Assembly (NCBI RefSeq): GCF_051251125.1
Contig: NZ_JBPCZL010000005.1
DNA length: 64,000 nt
Direction: 5' to 3' (one strand)
Source: Carnimonas bestiolae
GTDB lineage: Bacteria; Pseudomonadota; Gammaproteobacteria; Pseudomonadales; Halomonadaceae
This document shows positions 8,599 through 16,358 of the stretch, piece after piece (the first letter of the stretch is position 1; the number at the start of each line of letters is the position of its first letter). The position numbers and the translations under genes were made by a program. Below the pieces are notes generated by a model. That model was not told the origin of the DNA, made no database searches, and was given only the letters and a program-made list of their open reading frames with translations.

Positions 8599-9669
8599 TT
8601 GGAGAAGTTGCGCAATGCGCTTGAGCCGGCGTCACTGGTTCGGCATTTTCGGCGCCACCCCCCTGAGGGCTTCACTGCCCTTGAGGAGTGGCCGGAAATG
8701 CCGGCTTTCGTGGCGCCGTTCAATTTGCTAACCACTGCAGATGACGATCTGCTGCACAAGCTTCAGCGTATTCCCGGCTATCGCTACTGGTCGACATGGC
8801 TGACGATCAACACCGCCTTTGTGGGCACTACCGTCAGCGAATACGCGCTGTTTTCCCCTTCCGACGATCCCGATAGCGTTGCCCGCGATGTACGCGCCCA
8901 GTTGGGCCGCGATCATCGGCTGGTGATTATCAAGGATATTCCGCAGGCTTCGCCGCTTCTAAGCGACGCCGAAAACCGCTACGCCGACCAACTGGTGAGC
9001 GCCTGTCGAGCGCAAGGGTTTCTAGCGGTGGACGGTCAGGCGCTGGCCTATGTGCCGATCGATTTTCCCGATATCGACAGCTATCTGGCGCGGCTCAAGA
9101 AGAGCTCTCGGCGCTATATCAAGCGCCGTTTGCGCACTCGTGACGAGGTGCAGGTAATTCGCTGTGCCACCGGCCATGAGTACGATAATCAAGCGCGCGT
9201 TGATGAATATTACGCGCTCTACTCAGCGGTCTACGACCAAAGCGACATTCATTTCGATCTGTTAACGCGGGAGTTCTTTGGTGCGCTGCTGAGCGACACC
9301 ACTGCCGATGGCATCGTCTTTGAATATCGCCGCGCCGCTGACCATCAGTTGCTCGGCTTCAACCTTTGCTACGAAGAGCAGGGGCGCTTGATCGATAAAT
9401 ATATCGGTTTGCGCTATCCCGACGCCAAAGAGCTTAGCCTTTACTTCCTGAGTTGGGTGGTCAATCTTGAATATGCGCTTGAACGAGGTTTAAGCGCATA
9501 CGTGGCCGGCTGGACCGATCCCGCAGTAAAAGCGATGCTGGGGGCCAGTTTTACCGCGACGCGGCATGCGGTGCTGGTGCGCAATCCACTGCTTCGGTGG
9601 GTACTCAATCGCTTTGCTGATCGGCTATCGCCCGACAGCGAGTGGGTAACGGAACAAGAGGCTTCGTGA
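8599..9669 (+). CDS. FemAB/GNAT-like acyltransferase
   Basis: 356 aa, no signal peptide. The central part DIDSYLARLKKSSRRYIKRRLR followed by a C-terminal GNAT half (VFEYRRAADHQLLGFNLCYE, LIDKYIGLRYPDAKELSLYFLSW) resembles the acetyltransferase fold of BioF2/FemAB-like proteins that acylate amino groups or transfer aminoacyl groups. The start is a TTG at 8599 with GAGGG 4 bp upstream, only 6 bp after the aminotransferase stop; no ATG lies near. The stop overlaps the next start (TGATG at 9667-9671). It probably conjugates the amine made by the neighbouring enzymes, which is inference. Confidence 0.7.
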   Translation: MEKLRNALEPASLVRHFRRHPPEGFTALEEWPEMPAFVAPFNLLTTADDDLLHKLQRIPGYRYWSTWLTINTAFVGTTVSEYALFSPSDDPDSVARDVRAQLGRDHRLVIIKDIPQASPLLSDAENRYADQLVSACRAQGFLAVDGQALAYVPIDFPDIDSYLARLKKSSRRYIKRRLRTRDEVQVIRCATGHEYDNQARVDEYYALYSAVYDQSDIHFDLLTREFFGALLSDTTADGIVFEYRRAADHQLLGFNLCYEEQGRLIDKYIGLRYPDAKELSLYFLSWVVNLEYALERGLSAYVAGWTDPAVKAMLGASFTATRHAVLVRNPLLRWVLNRFADRLSPDSEWVTEQEAS

Positions 9670-10577
9670 TGGGCAGGCAGCCAGTGGTGCTCGATACCGA
9701 CGATTCGGTGGCGGTACTCGAGGGCGAAACACGCGTGTCGCTGTCGCAGGCGTGGCGCGAGTGTGTGCGCTTTGGCAGCCGTTTTTCCAGCTATCGTCAG
9801 CAGGTCGCCCGAGCGACGGCAGGTTTGCCCTGCGTGCGCGAACAGGGCGCGCTGTTCATGGGCAGTGGTGATTTCCATCATCTCAGCCTTGCGCTGGTCG
9901 AGCGCTGTATCAAGGACTACGGCTTCAGTGAATCCAACGGGCTGCGGCTGGTAGTGCTCGATAACCACCCCGACAACATGCGCTTTCCGTGGGGCATCCA
10001 TTGCGGCTCGTGGGTGGCGCATGCTGCCAAACTCAAGGGCATTGCCCATATTCACGTGATTGGTATCACCTCTGGTGACCTCGGTGCTGCGCACGCATGG
10101 GAGCACCATCTATCGGCGCTGTTCAAAGGGCGGATTACCTACTGGTGTACGGGCGTGAATACACGCTGGGCATCGCGTATCGGCCTAAGCCAACGCTTTC
10201 GGCAGTTTGATAGCGAGGAAGCGCTGGTGGCGGCGGCCGTGAGCGAGCTGTCGAGTGATCGCACTGCCACCTATCTGAGTATCGATAAAGATGTTTTCGC
10301 CCCCGATGTCGTTCGCACCAATTGGGATCAGGGGCAGATGCGCTGCGAGCAGTTCGATGCGCTGGTAGCGGCGTTAAGCGGTACGCTGGTCGGTAGCGAT
10401 GTGACCGGTGAAATATCCACTTGGCACTACAAGGCGGCGTGGAAGCGCTGGCTAAGTGCCGCCGACGGTCAGGACACAGGCGCTAGCCATGCTGAGCTGA
10501 GCGAATGGCAGCATCAGCAAGCGCTGTTCAATCAGCATATCGTGGCGACGCTCGAAAGAGCATGGCGCTGCAACTAA
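9669..10577 (+). CDS. Arginase/agmatinase-fold (ureohydrolase superfamily) protein
   Basis: 302 aa. I start at the ATG at 9669, which overlaps the previous stop and has AAGAGG 8 bp upstream; a GTG at 9642 would add 9 residues. The ureohydrolase metal-binding pattern is recognisable: GSGDFHH (H70/H71), LDNHPDN (D98, H100, D102) and SIDKDVFAPD (D206, D208). The order and spacing fit the binuclear manganese site of arginase, agmatinase and formiminoglutamase. The third motif lacks the usual proline order (VFAPD instead of xDP), so it is a divergent branch. Likely a C-N hydrolase acting on a guanidino or related substrate; the actual reaction is unknown. Confidence 0.7.
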   Translation: MGRQPVVLDTDDSVAVLEGETRVSLSQAWRECVRFGSRFSSYRQQVARATAGLPCVREQGALFMGSGDFHHLSLALVERCIKDYGFSESNGLRLVVLDNHPDNMRFPWGIHCGSWVAHAAKLKGIAHIHVIGITSGDLGAAHAWEHHLSALFKGRITYWCTGVNTRWASRIGLSQRFRQFDSEEALVAAAVSELSSDRTATYLSIDKDVFAPDVVRTNWDQGQMRCEQFDALVAALSGTLVGSDVTGEISTWHYKAAWKRWLSAADGQDTGASHAELSEWQHQQALFNQHIVATLERAWRCN

Positions 10578-10717
10578 CGCCTTGCGCAGCGCCGGCAGTC
10601 TGACTGCACGCGACGATACGCAGCGTTTGCGTTAAGTGGTGGCTTACGTTCGGCGGTGTCATCATGAGGGGCTGGGGTGCTGAGAGTGGCAAGGGCAGAT
10701 GACGGCGCTGTCGACGA
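10578..10717. other. Convergent intergenic gap without clear terminator
   Basis: 140 bp between the ends of the two converging operons of the 7.2-14.5 kb locus. I find no GC stem with a T run on either strand, so read-through or Rho-dependent termination is possible. Confidence 0.4.
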
Positions 10718-12019
10718 TTATGCTGTGGCTGGTAATTCCCGCGCCTCGCTGGTTGCGCGATGCAGCATTGCGCACAGTCGCTCAAAGCGTGGCTGGTCGA
10801 GCCACGGGCTATTGCTGATCACGAGCATGCGCTGCGCTAGCCGGCGCGCGTTCGGTGCCTGCTCTCCTTCCTCGGCAGCAAAGATATCGCGGTAGCACTC
10901 ATAGTCGGGCAGCGCGTGAACAAACATCAGGCTGGTGCCAAGGCCTTTTCCCCAGCTTCTATGCAGTACCCAATCGCGGATGGCCTGATTGGGAAGCAGG
11001 ACTATCACCACCGGCCATGTGCCCTGAGCAGCAGGGGCCTGAGGGCTATCGCTCAGTACCGTTACGCCATCAATTGCCCGCAGCAGCGGAAGACGCTGCT
11101 GGGCCTGCTGATAGCACTGGCTTAGCCATTCGGGCAAGCGCTGCAGCGCACTGCTGCCTGCACGACGGCGCAAGTAGCCGACGCGATGCAGCGGAATCTG
11201 GCGAGAAAAATCATCGCCGGCGGCTGCGACCAAATCGCCTTCTGCCAGTGCCCGACGAACCTCGCGGGCATAGGCCCAGTTTAGCAAGCGCGGGCGATAG
11301 GCAAGCGTATAGGCGATTAGCTCAGCGGTGCGCCGACCATCCCACAGTAATCCGCCGAGTTTGTGCGACCAGCGCGATGGGTGCTGCTGCTGGTGCAGCT
11401 GCTGGCCGCATGCGTTAAGCAGTGCTTCATCGCGTGAGATCAGCACGCCGCCTTCAAACAGCGTCATTCCCTTACCTACCGCCAGGCTGAAAAAACCGAT
11501 ATCGCCCGTCAAACCGACGCTATGGCCATCAATGGTTGCCCCTAGTGCTTGCGCTGCATCCTCAATCACCCAAGCCCCCTGAGCGTGGGCAATCCTAACC
11601 GCGGTCGCGATATCACTGACATGCCCGCCGAAGTGCGTGGGCACAACCGCTAGCGTGGCGTTGTTGCAGAGCTGTTCCAGCTGCTCAGGCTCAAGGTCGA
11701 AGCTATCGGGCAGCAGGTCGCACAGTATCGGTTCGAGTCCACAGTGGACGACGGCAATGGCCACCAGCGGGCACGTGTAGGCGGGAATAATGACCTTGCG
11801 GCGTGCGGGCGCACGGGCTTTAAGCGCATCGAGGGCGGCGACCAGCGCAGCCGTGCCGGAGCACGAGAGCAGGGCGCGCTCAACCCCGAGAAAGCGCGCT
11901 AGTTCAGCGGTAAGGTCCGAGCGTCCCGGCAGCCAATCGCGCGCACGCGCGGGCAGTCCGCCGGTGGGCGGTGGCTCGGCGCGTTGTTTGGCGACATCGG
12001 AACGCGGCTGGGGCGACAT
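10718..12019 (-). CDS. DegT/DnrJ/EryC1/StrS-type PLP aminotransferase
   Basis: 433 aa. Visible: CSGTAAL (residues 53-59), VIIPAYTCP, ALGA preceded by the PLP aspartate in VIEDAAQ (D154), and GFFSLAVGKGMTLFEGG with the probable PLP lysine K183. These are the landmarks of the DegT family, usually sugar aminotransferases or dehydratases, although the sequence around the lysine is atypical. It is the last gene of the minus-strand operon and starts 2 bp after the stop of a small transporter gene. It probably aminates a keto group on a sugar or similar intermediate that the adjoining small transporters move across the membrane; that link is inference. Confidence 0.8.
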   Translation of the reverse strand: MSPQPRSDVAKQRAEPPPTGGLPARARDWLPGRSDLTAELARFLGVERALLSCSGTAALVAALDALKARAPARRKVIIPAYTCPLVAIAVVHCGLEPILCDLLPDSFDLEPEQLEQLCNNATLAVVPTHFGGHVSDIATAVRIAHAQGAWVIEDAAQALGATIDGHSVGLTGDIGFFSLAVGKGMTLFEGGVLISRDEALLNACGQQLHQQQHPSRWSHKLGGLLWDGRRTAELIAYTLAYRPRLLNWAYAREVRRALAEGDLVAAAGDDFSRQIPLHRVGYLRRRAGSSALQRLPEWLSQCYQQAQQRLPLLRAIDGVTVLSDSPQAPAAQGTWPVVIVLLPNQAIRDWVLHRSWGKGLGTSLMFVHALPDYECYRDIFAAEEGEQAPNARRLAQRMLVISNSPWLDQPRFERLCAMLHRATSEARELPATA

Positions 12020-12021
12020 CG

Positions 12022-12414
12022 TCAGTGCGCCTCTTGCTGCTCGACAATATCGCGCTCACTGACCGCCAGACAGCCAATGCCTGTCAGAATCAGCAGCGCG
12101 CCCAACGCTTGTGGCCAATGGAAAGGTTCAGCAAAAAACAGCACCGATATCAGCAGCACCGAGACAATCTCGAGGTGAGAAGCAGCGAATGCCGGGCCAA
12201 TCGGGGCGCTTTTCAGAAGCGTCATCCAAGTGAAAAAAGCGCCAATATAGCCAACGAAGGCGCCGTAAATCCACGGGTGAGCAAACACCCGCGCCAGCCA
12301 TTCAGTTGATAACGCCAGCGGCAGCGCATGCTCTCCAGCCATTTTAAAGCTGAGCTGCGCGAGCGTGTCGAAGCCCATCAGGACGAGAAAACCAATGATA
12401 TAAAACCGTTTCAT
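12022..12414 (-). CDS. Small four-helix transporter (EamA/SMR, ArnE/F-like)
   Basis: 130 aa with four hydrophobic segments. The start MKRFYIIGFLVLMGFDTLAQ fits the first helix of this family; a longer frame to 12516 adds only an Arg/Cys-rich stretch. The C-terminal ASHLEIVSVLLISVLFF..P and ALGALLILTGIG pattern is that of half-size EamA/EmrE-like proteins such as ArnE and ArnF, which work as pairs to flip undecaprenyl-linked aminosugar. A second such gene lies 55 bp upstream, as expected for a heterodimer. Confidence 0.78.
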   Translation of the reverse strand: MKRFYIIGFLVLMGFDTLAQLSFKMAGEHALPLALSTEWLARVFAHPWIYGAFVGYIGAFFTWMTLLKSAPIGPAFAASHLEIVSVLLISVLFFAEPFHWPQALGALLILTGIGCLAVSERDIVEQQEAH

Positions 12415-12469
12415 CGCACTACCTGCAGCCGCACATGTACGCGGCATTGAAAGGCCATAACGGCCTGAG

Positions 12470-12841
12470 TCATAGCTGGATACCAACCACCGCCACGCCA
12501 AGCGATACCAGCACAATACCGAGTACGCGCATCGGCGTAAGGCGCTCCTTGAAGATGAATCTGCCTAGAATCATGATTGCGACGATATTGATCGATCCCA
12601 TCAATACGCCCAGCGATAGCGGCACCAGCGATAGAAATGCCAACCACAGCACAAACTCGAACACGTAGCAGGCGATGCCTATCCACAGCCAAGGGCGCAT
12701 GGCCATATGCTTCCAGTGCTCAACACCATCGCCGCTATCAGGATGGCTGGCGGCGGCCTTGAAGGCGAGCTGTCCGCCCGAGTCCACCAGCACGTTGAGC
12801 ACCCATAAGATGACGGTCAGTGAGAGCATGCTGTTATTCAT
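12470..12841 (-). CDS. Small four-helix transporter (EamA/SMR, ArnE/F-like)
   Basis: 123 aa (124 from a second ATG at 12844). Four transmembrane segments; WLAFLSLVPLSLGVLMGSIN and IMILGRFIFKERLTPMRVLGI are typical of half-length EamA proteins with the conserved Glu-Arg-Leu before the last helix. The start lies inside the end of the hydrolase gene (overlap 12834-12841), so translation is coupled. It likely forms a dimer with the product of the next gene and exports or flips the product of this locus. Confidence 0.78.
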   Translation of the reverse strand: MNNSMLSLTVILWVLNVLVDSGGQLAFKAAASHPDSGDGVEHWKHMAMRPWLWIGIACYVFEFVLWLAFLSLVPLSLGVLMGSINIVAIMILGRFIFKERLTPMRVLGIVLVSLGVAVVGIQL

Positions 12842-13760
12842 CATTATGCGACGTCACGCTGTACTTGCGGTTGTGAACGTTGGTGACGAAGGCGATGGTG
12901 GTATCAATCACCTGACGTCGCTGCTTATCAATGGTAATCATGTGGTAGCTATCGGTAAGCAGCACCAGCGTGACTTCAGCATGGCGCGCGCCGGCTACTA
13001 TCTTGTAGGCATTCTTGACCGATGCGATATCGTCATTGCGCGCGTGCATCACCAGACAGGGGGCATAAACGCTATCGAGGTGACGGCGGGTATGTTCCGA
13101 AAGCTTTTTCATCTCCGCTACCGACCACCAGGGGTTGCCCGGTAGCCCAGCCTCGGCGCTGTCGCCACTGTTCATGCTTTTAACGATCATCGCGCGCAGG
13201 GCTTCGTCCATGATGCCGTAGGGCGGCTGCTCGTTGAACACCTTGTTGCGTGCCAGGCCCAGTTTGCAGGTGATGGGCAGCAGTGCGGTCATTGGGCGTG
13301 CCCACCACGGAATACTCCAACCGTCATGACGAAAGGTGGTCGAAAGGGCCATCACTCCGTCAATCAATTGGGGGCGACGCTGCGCCAGCGCTAGCGCCAG
13401 CACAGCACCCATCGACAGCCCTCCGGTAACGATCTTGTCGACGTGCGTTGCCAGAAGCTCAGCGCCTCTGCATGCGCTATCAAGCCAGTCGTGCCAGCTG
13501 GTCGCGAGCAGGTCCTCGACCGTGCCGCAGTGGCCCGCCAGCTTCACCGCGAAGACGGTAAACCCTTGCTTGTTGAGCCCGCGCCCCACAATGCGCATCT
13601 CGTTAGGCGTACCCGTTAACCCGTGAATCAGCAGCACACCGGTTCGCGCGTGTTCACCGTGGCCTGGCATCCAGATCTCGTGCTCCAACAGTCCCGCTGG
13701 TTCGGGCGCAGTGGCATCCGAAGACGAGCGCTGCGGTTCTGCCGATGGCGTCAAGCTCAT
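12834..13760 (-). CDS. Alpha/beta hydrolase (carboxylesterase/thioesterase-like)
   Basis: 308 aa. Oxyanion loop LLIHGLTGTP, nucleophile elbow GGLSMGAV (Ser116), acid in MHARNDDIAS and histidine in DSYHMITID. These match the Est30-type carboxylesterase/lysophospholipase branch. There is no signal peptide, so it is cytoplasmic. It overlaps the phosphatase gene by 4 bp (13757-13760) and the small transporter gene by 8 bp. In the context of aminotransferases and an acyltransferase it may release or transfer an acyl group; the substrate is unknown. Confidence 0.82.
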   Translation of the reverse strand: MSLTPSAEPQRSSSDATAPEPAGLLEHEIWMPGHGEHARTGVLLIHGLTGTPNEMRIVGRGLNKQGFTVFAVKLAGHCGTVEDLLATSWHDWLDSACRGAELLATHVDKIVTGGLSMGAVLALALAQRRPQLIDGVMALSTTFRHDGWSIPWWARPMTALLPITCKLGLARNKVFNEQPPYGIMDEALRAMIVKSMNSGDSAEAGLPGNPWWSVAEMKKLSEHTRRHLDSVYAPCLVMHARNDDIASVKNAYKIVAGARHAEVTLVLLTDSYHMITIDKQRRQVIDTTIAFVTNVHNRKYSVTSHNDE

Positions 13761-14470
13761 GCCTTGGTGTCCTGCGTGGTGCTCGCTACGATACGTTCAA
13801 GTGTGGGCATTAGTTGCTCAAAGTGATTAAAGGATTGAAAGGGGAGGCGATGGGTCTGGCAGAAGTCGATCAGCTTGCCTTTTGCCAACACCAAACGCGC
13901 GCGCTTCGAGACGCAAAAATCGGAGCTGCCATCGCCTATATACAGCACCGCGTTGTCGCGCGAGGCGGCTTCTCTCGCAGTTCGGCATTTACAGTTGGCG
14001 CTTGGGCATACGGGGCTCGCCCACGGCGTTTCCAATCGCCATGCGCGCGTGTCGTGCTGAAGCAGCCGATTGGCCCTGACGGGAACATCGGTAATGCCCT
14101 CGCGTGCCAGAATGCGGGTGATGGCATAGTCGAGTCCGTCGCTGACGACAATCAGCGGAATTCCCGCATGACGTGCTGCCGCAGCGAAAGCGATAAAGCC
14201 CGGGTCGATCTCAATGGTGTCGAGGCAGTGATCGAGTTCTTCCTTGCTCATGTCGAGCAGCGCAATTTGCGCCACCATACATTCGCGCGAGCCAATCTCG
14301 CCGCGCTCCCACGCATCCTCGTAAGCCTGCCAACCGCGTTGGCCAAAGCGGTTGAGCAAGGTGTCAGTGACGTCTTGCCGACTGATGGTGCCATCGAAGT
14401 CGCAGTGAATTTCCCAACCGGTGAAGGCGCCTGATTGATGTGTCAGCGGTGAGCGCTGTGCATTAGTCAT
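13757..14470 (-). CDS. HAD-IB phosphatase (MtnX/PSP-like)
   Basis: 237 aa. HAD motif I is HCDFDGTIS (nucleophile D24, acid D26), followed by LLNRFGQRGWQAYEDAW, motif II VVSDGLDY and motif IV IGDGSSD. This is the branch annotated MtnX-like or phosphoserine-phosphatase-like (2,3-diketo-5-methylthio-1-phosphopentane phosphatase superfamily). No methionine salvage gene lies nearby, so I do not call it MtnX. I use the ATG at 14470; a GTG at 14473 is adjacent. It leads the minus-strand operon and probably dephosphorylates an intermediate of the locus. Confidence 0.82.
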   Translation of the reverse strand: MTNAQRSPLTHQSGAFTGWEIHCDFDGTISRQDVTDTLLNRFGQRGWQAYEDAWERGEIGSRECMVAQIALLDMSKEELDHCLDTIEIDPGFIAFAAAARHAGIPLIVVSDGLDYAITRILAREGITDVPVRANRLLQHDTRAWRLETPWASPVCPSANCKCRTAREAASRDNAVLYIGDGSSDFCVSKRARLVLAKGKLIDFCQTHRLPFQSFNHFEQLMPTLERIVASTTQDTKA

Positions 14471-14908
14471 CACGTTTACTCATAACGGTAGCCCGAAGAT
14501 AGTCAGGCCACGATGATGGCGACCTCATTTGTTTCCGATATTGTATGTAATTGATTAAACCGATGGTAGTAAGGGGAGTTTTCATAATTATTGCTGTTAT
14601 TGCGGCGCGGCGTATTTCACGCGGCAGAAGCGCGATCAGGCAATGTTGTCGAAATTAAGGAAAAGGCCGCCATGTGGGTATTCGAGGCGAACTATTATTG
14701 TCTTGAGAAAATGAGCGACGATGGTTTGCTGGCGTGAACTTTTTTTGCACAATAGAGCGGCGATGATTTAAAAACTACAATATTAAGAATGAATAAAGCT
14801 TGCCGCCACGTTTTCGTAATAAAGGACGATGTATTTCCTTTTTCGAAAGTTGCTGGAGCGGCAGTTTGAAAAGGGTGCGATTCAGGCGGGTAAACAATGG
14901 CGAGACAA
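14471..14908. other. Intergenic region upstream of phosphatase operon
   Basis: About 440 bp between the phosphatase start and the tRNA terminator, with AT-rich patches. A 21-codon frame starts at 14672 on plus, with AAGGA some 10 bp upstream; I do not call it a gene. The minus-strand promoter of the phosphatase operon should lie within 14480-14600, where TACAAT occurs on the minus strand, but no good -35 partner is placed. Confidence 0.4.
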
Positions 14909-14944
14909 TAAAAAACCGGAAGCCTTTTTAAAAAGCTTCCGGTT
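14909..14944 (-). terminator. Rho-independent terminator of tRNA-fMet
   Basis: Perfect 10-bp stem (14914-14923 with 14935-14944) around an A/T-rich centre, followed on the minus strand by a T run (plus-strand A run 14909-14913). It sits 6 bp downstream of the tRNA 3' end on the same strand. Confidence 0.88.
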
Positions 14945-14950
14945 AAAATT

Positions 14951-15027
<77 letters not shown>

Positions 15028-15424
15028 TCAACGAGGCGTAATCTTACAGATTTTTTACAGAAGGTCAAGGAGATACGCGCGCAGCATATAAATTTAGCGC
15101 GATATCGCAGTTCGCGACTGCGTTGCATCATAAAAATTGCTAGTCTCTGTCGAGAGCGGCGGTTTCGGTGTTTTCCGGCGCAGTGAAGGGCCTTGTCACG
15201 GCCTCGCTCGCTGTTTTCAGGCGCTTTTCAATGCCCCCCTCTGGAGTGCTCGAGTACTCGGGGTGGAGCAGGGTAGAAGGTATATATTACCGAGGCCGCC
15301 GTTGTTCGTGACAACTCGGGTCACGCCTAGCGCAAGACCCGATCTTATTATTAGTCATATTCACCTATCGGATGCGCCATAGCATGTTGTTGAATACGAG
15401 TACCTTTCAGGTATGGAGCGATCG
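15028..15424. other. Intergenic region between tRNA-fMet and minC
   Basis: About 400 bp holding the upstream region of the divergent tRNA and the leader of minC. A small perfect hairpin TACCT-TTC-AGGTA (15401-15413) lies just before the minC ribosome binding site. A 7-bp stem CGGGTC/GACCCG type hairpin lies near 15320-15345. No gene is recognised. Confidence 0.45.
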
Positions 15425-16165
15425 ATGAGCCAAGAGCTGAACGCCGAGTCGGCAGCATTCACCTTTAAAGGCGGGATGCTGCCGATGACAGTGCTTGAGC
15501 TAGCCTCAAACGATGTCGATCTCATTGAGCAGCAGCTTAGTGGGAAAATCAGCCAGGCGCCGGCCTTCTTCCAGCAAACGCCGGTGGTGTTAGGGCTGGA
15601 TAAATGGGAAGACGGCGCGCTGGAGCTCGAGAAGCTCTGCACCATGCTGCGCTCGCATAAATTGCTGCCGGTGGCAGTGCGTGGCGGCAGTGATGAGATC
15701 AAGCAATCGGCCTGGGCGCTCGGGATGGGCTGGTTCCCGCCCAACGAAGCCCGTACGCCCACGCAGGCAGCGCCGGTTGAGCAGGTGGTTCCGGCGGCTA
15801 ACCGCGACGACCAAGGCGACACTGAAAACCATTACGGCGCGCGCGTGTTCCGTGGTACGGTGCGGTCAGGACAGCAACTCAGCGCGCCGCGCGGCGACTT
15901 GATTGTGGTCGGTGCGGTTAACGCGGGTGCCGAAATCCTCGCCGCAGGCAGCATTCATGTTTACGGTGCGCTACGCGGCCGGGCATTGGCAGGCATTCAC
16001 GGTGATCTCGACGCAGCGGTGTTTTGTCAGGAGCTGCGTGCCGAGCTCATCGCGGTTGCAGGCAACTATAAGCGGCTTGAAGACATCGATCCTGCATTAT
16101 TGGGCAGGAGCGTTCAGGTTCACATGGCAGAAGATCAGCTCGATATCAGTGCATTCGAGCTGTAA
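15425..16165 (+). CDS. minC: Septum site-determining protein MinC
   Basis: 246 aa FtsZ-assembly inhibitor that, with MinD, blocks division at the poles. The N-terminal domain has AFTFKGGMLPMTVLEL; the C-terminal beta-helix domain has ARVFRGTVRSGQQLSAPRGD, VVGAVNAGAEILAAGSIHVYG and RGRALAGIHGD, the MinD-binding region. I use the ATG at 15425, which has GGAG 6 bp upstream; an ATG at 15413 would add four residues. It leads minC-minD-minE, but the gap to minD (193 bp) is longer than in most relatives. Confidence 0.95.
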   Translation: MSQELNAESAAFTFKGGMLPMTVLELASNDVDLIEQQLSGKISQAPAFFQQTPVVLGLDKWEDGALELEKLCTMLRSHKLLPVAVRGGSDEIKQSAWALGMGWFPPNEARTPTQAAPVEQVVPAANRDDQGDTENHYGARVFRGTVRSGQQLSAPRGDLIVVGAVNAGAEILAAGSIHVYGALRGRALAGIHGDLDAAVFCQELRAELIAVAGNYKRLEDIDPALLGRSVQVHMAEDQLDISAFEL

Positions 16166-16261
16166 TCGCCACCTATTCGGCTGCCCATCGCAGTGCTGCT
16201 AGCCTTGCCAGCAATTGCAGGTAGAATCAGAGCGATGGGTAGTTATATAAGAAATTTGGCT

Positions 16262-16282
16262 CTTCCATCGCTGTGATGGAAG
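16262..16282 (+). promoter_or_regulatory. Hairpin in the minC-minD gap
   Basis: CTTCCATC at 16262-16269 pairs perfectly with GATGGAAG at 16275-16282 around a 5-nt loop. There is no T run, so it is not a standard terminator. It could be a processing or stability element between minC and minD. Confidence 0.4.
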
Positions 16283-16358
16283 TATCTACAAGGGCCTTGG
16301 GGTGCTAGCCACCGTACGGGGCCGAGCGTCGATAATTGCGTCATACAGGAAACTTACC

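Noticed and set aside
14672..14737. 21-codon open frame on plus upstream of the phosphatase operon
   Set aside because: A purine-rich stretch lies about 10 bp upstream, but the peptide is too short and unremarkable to support a gene call.
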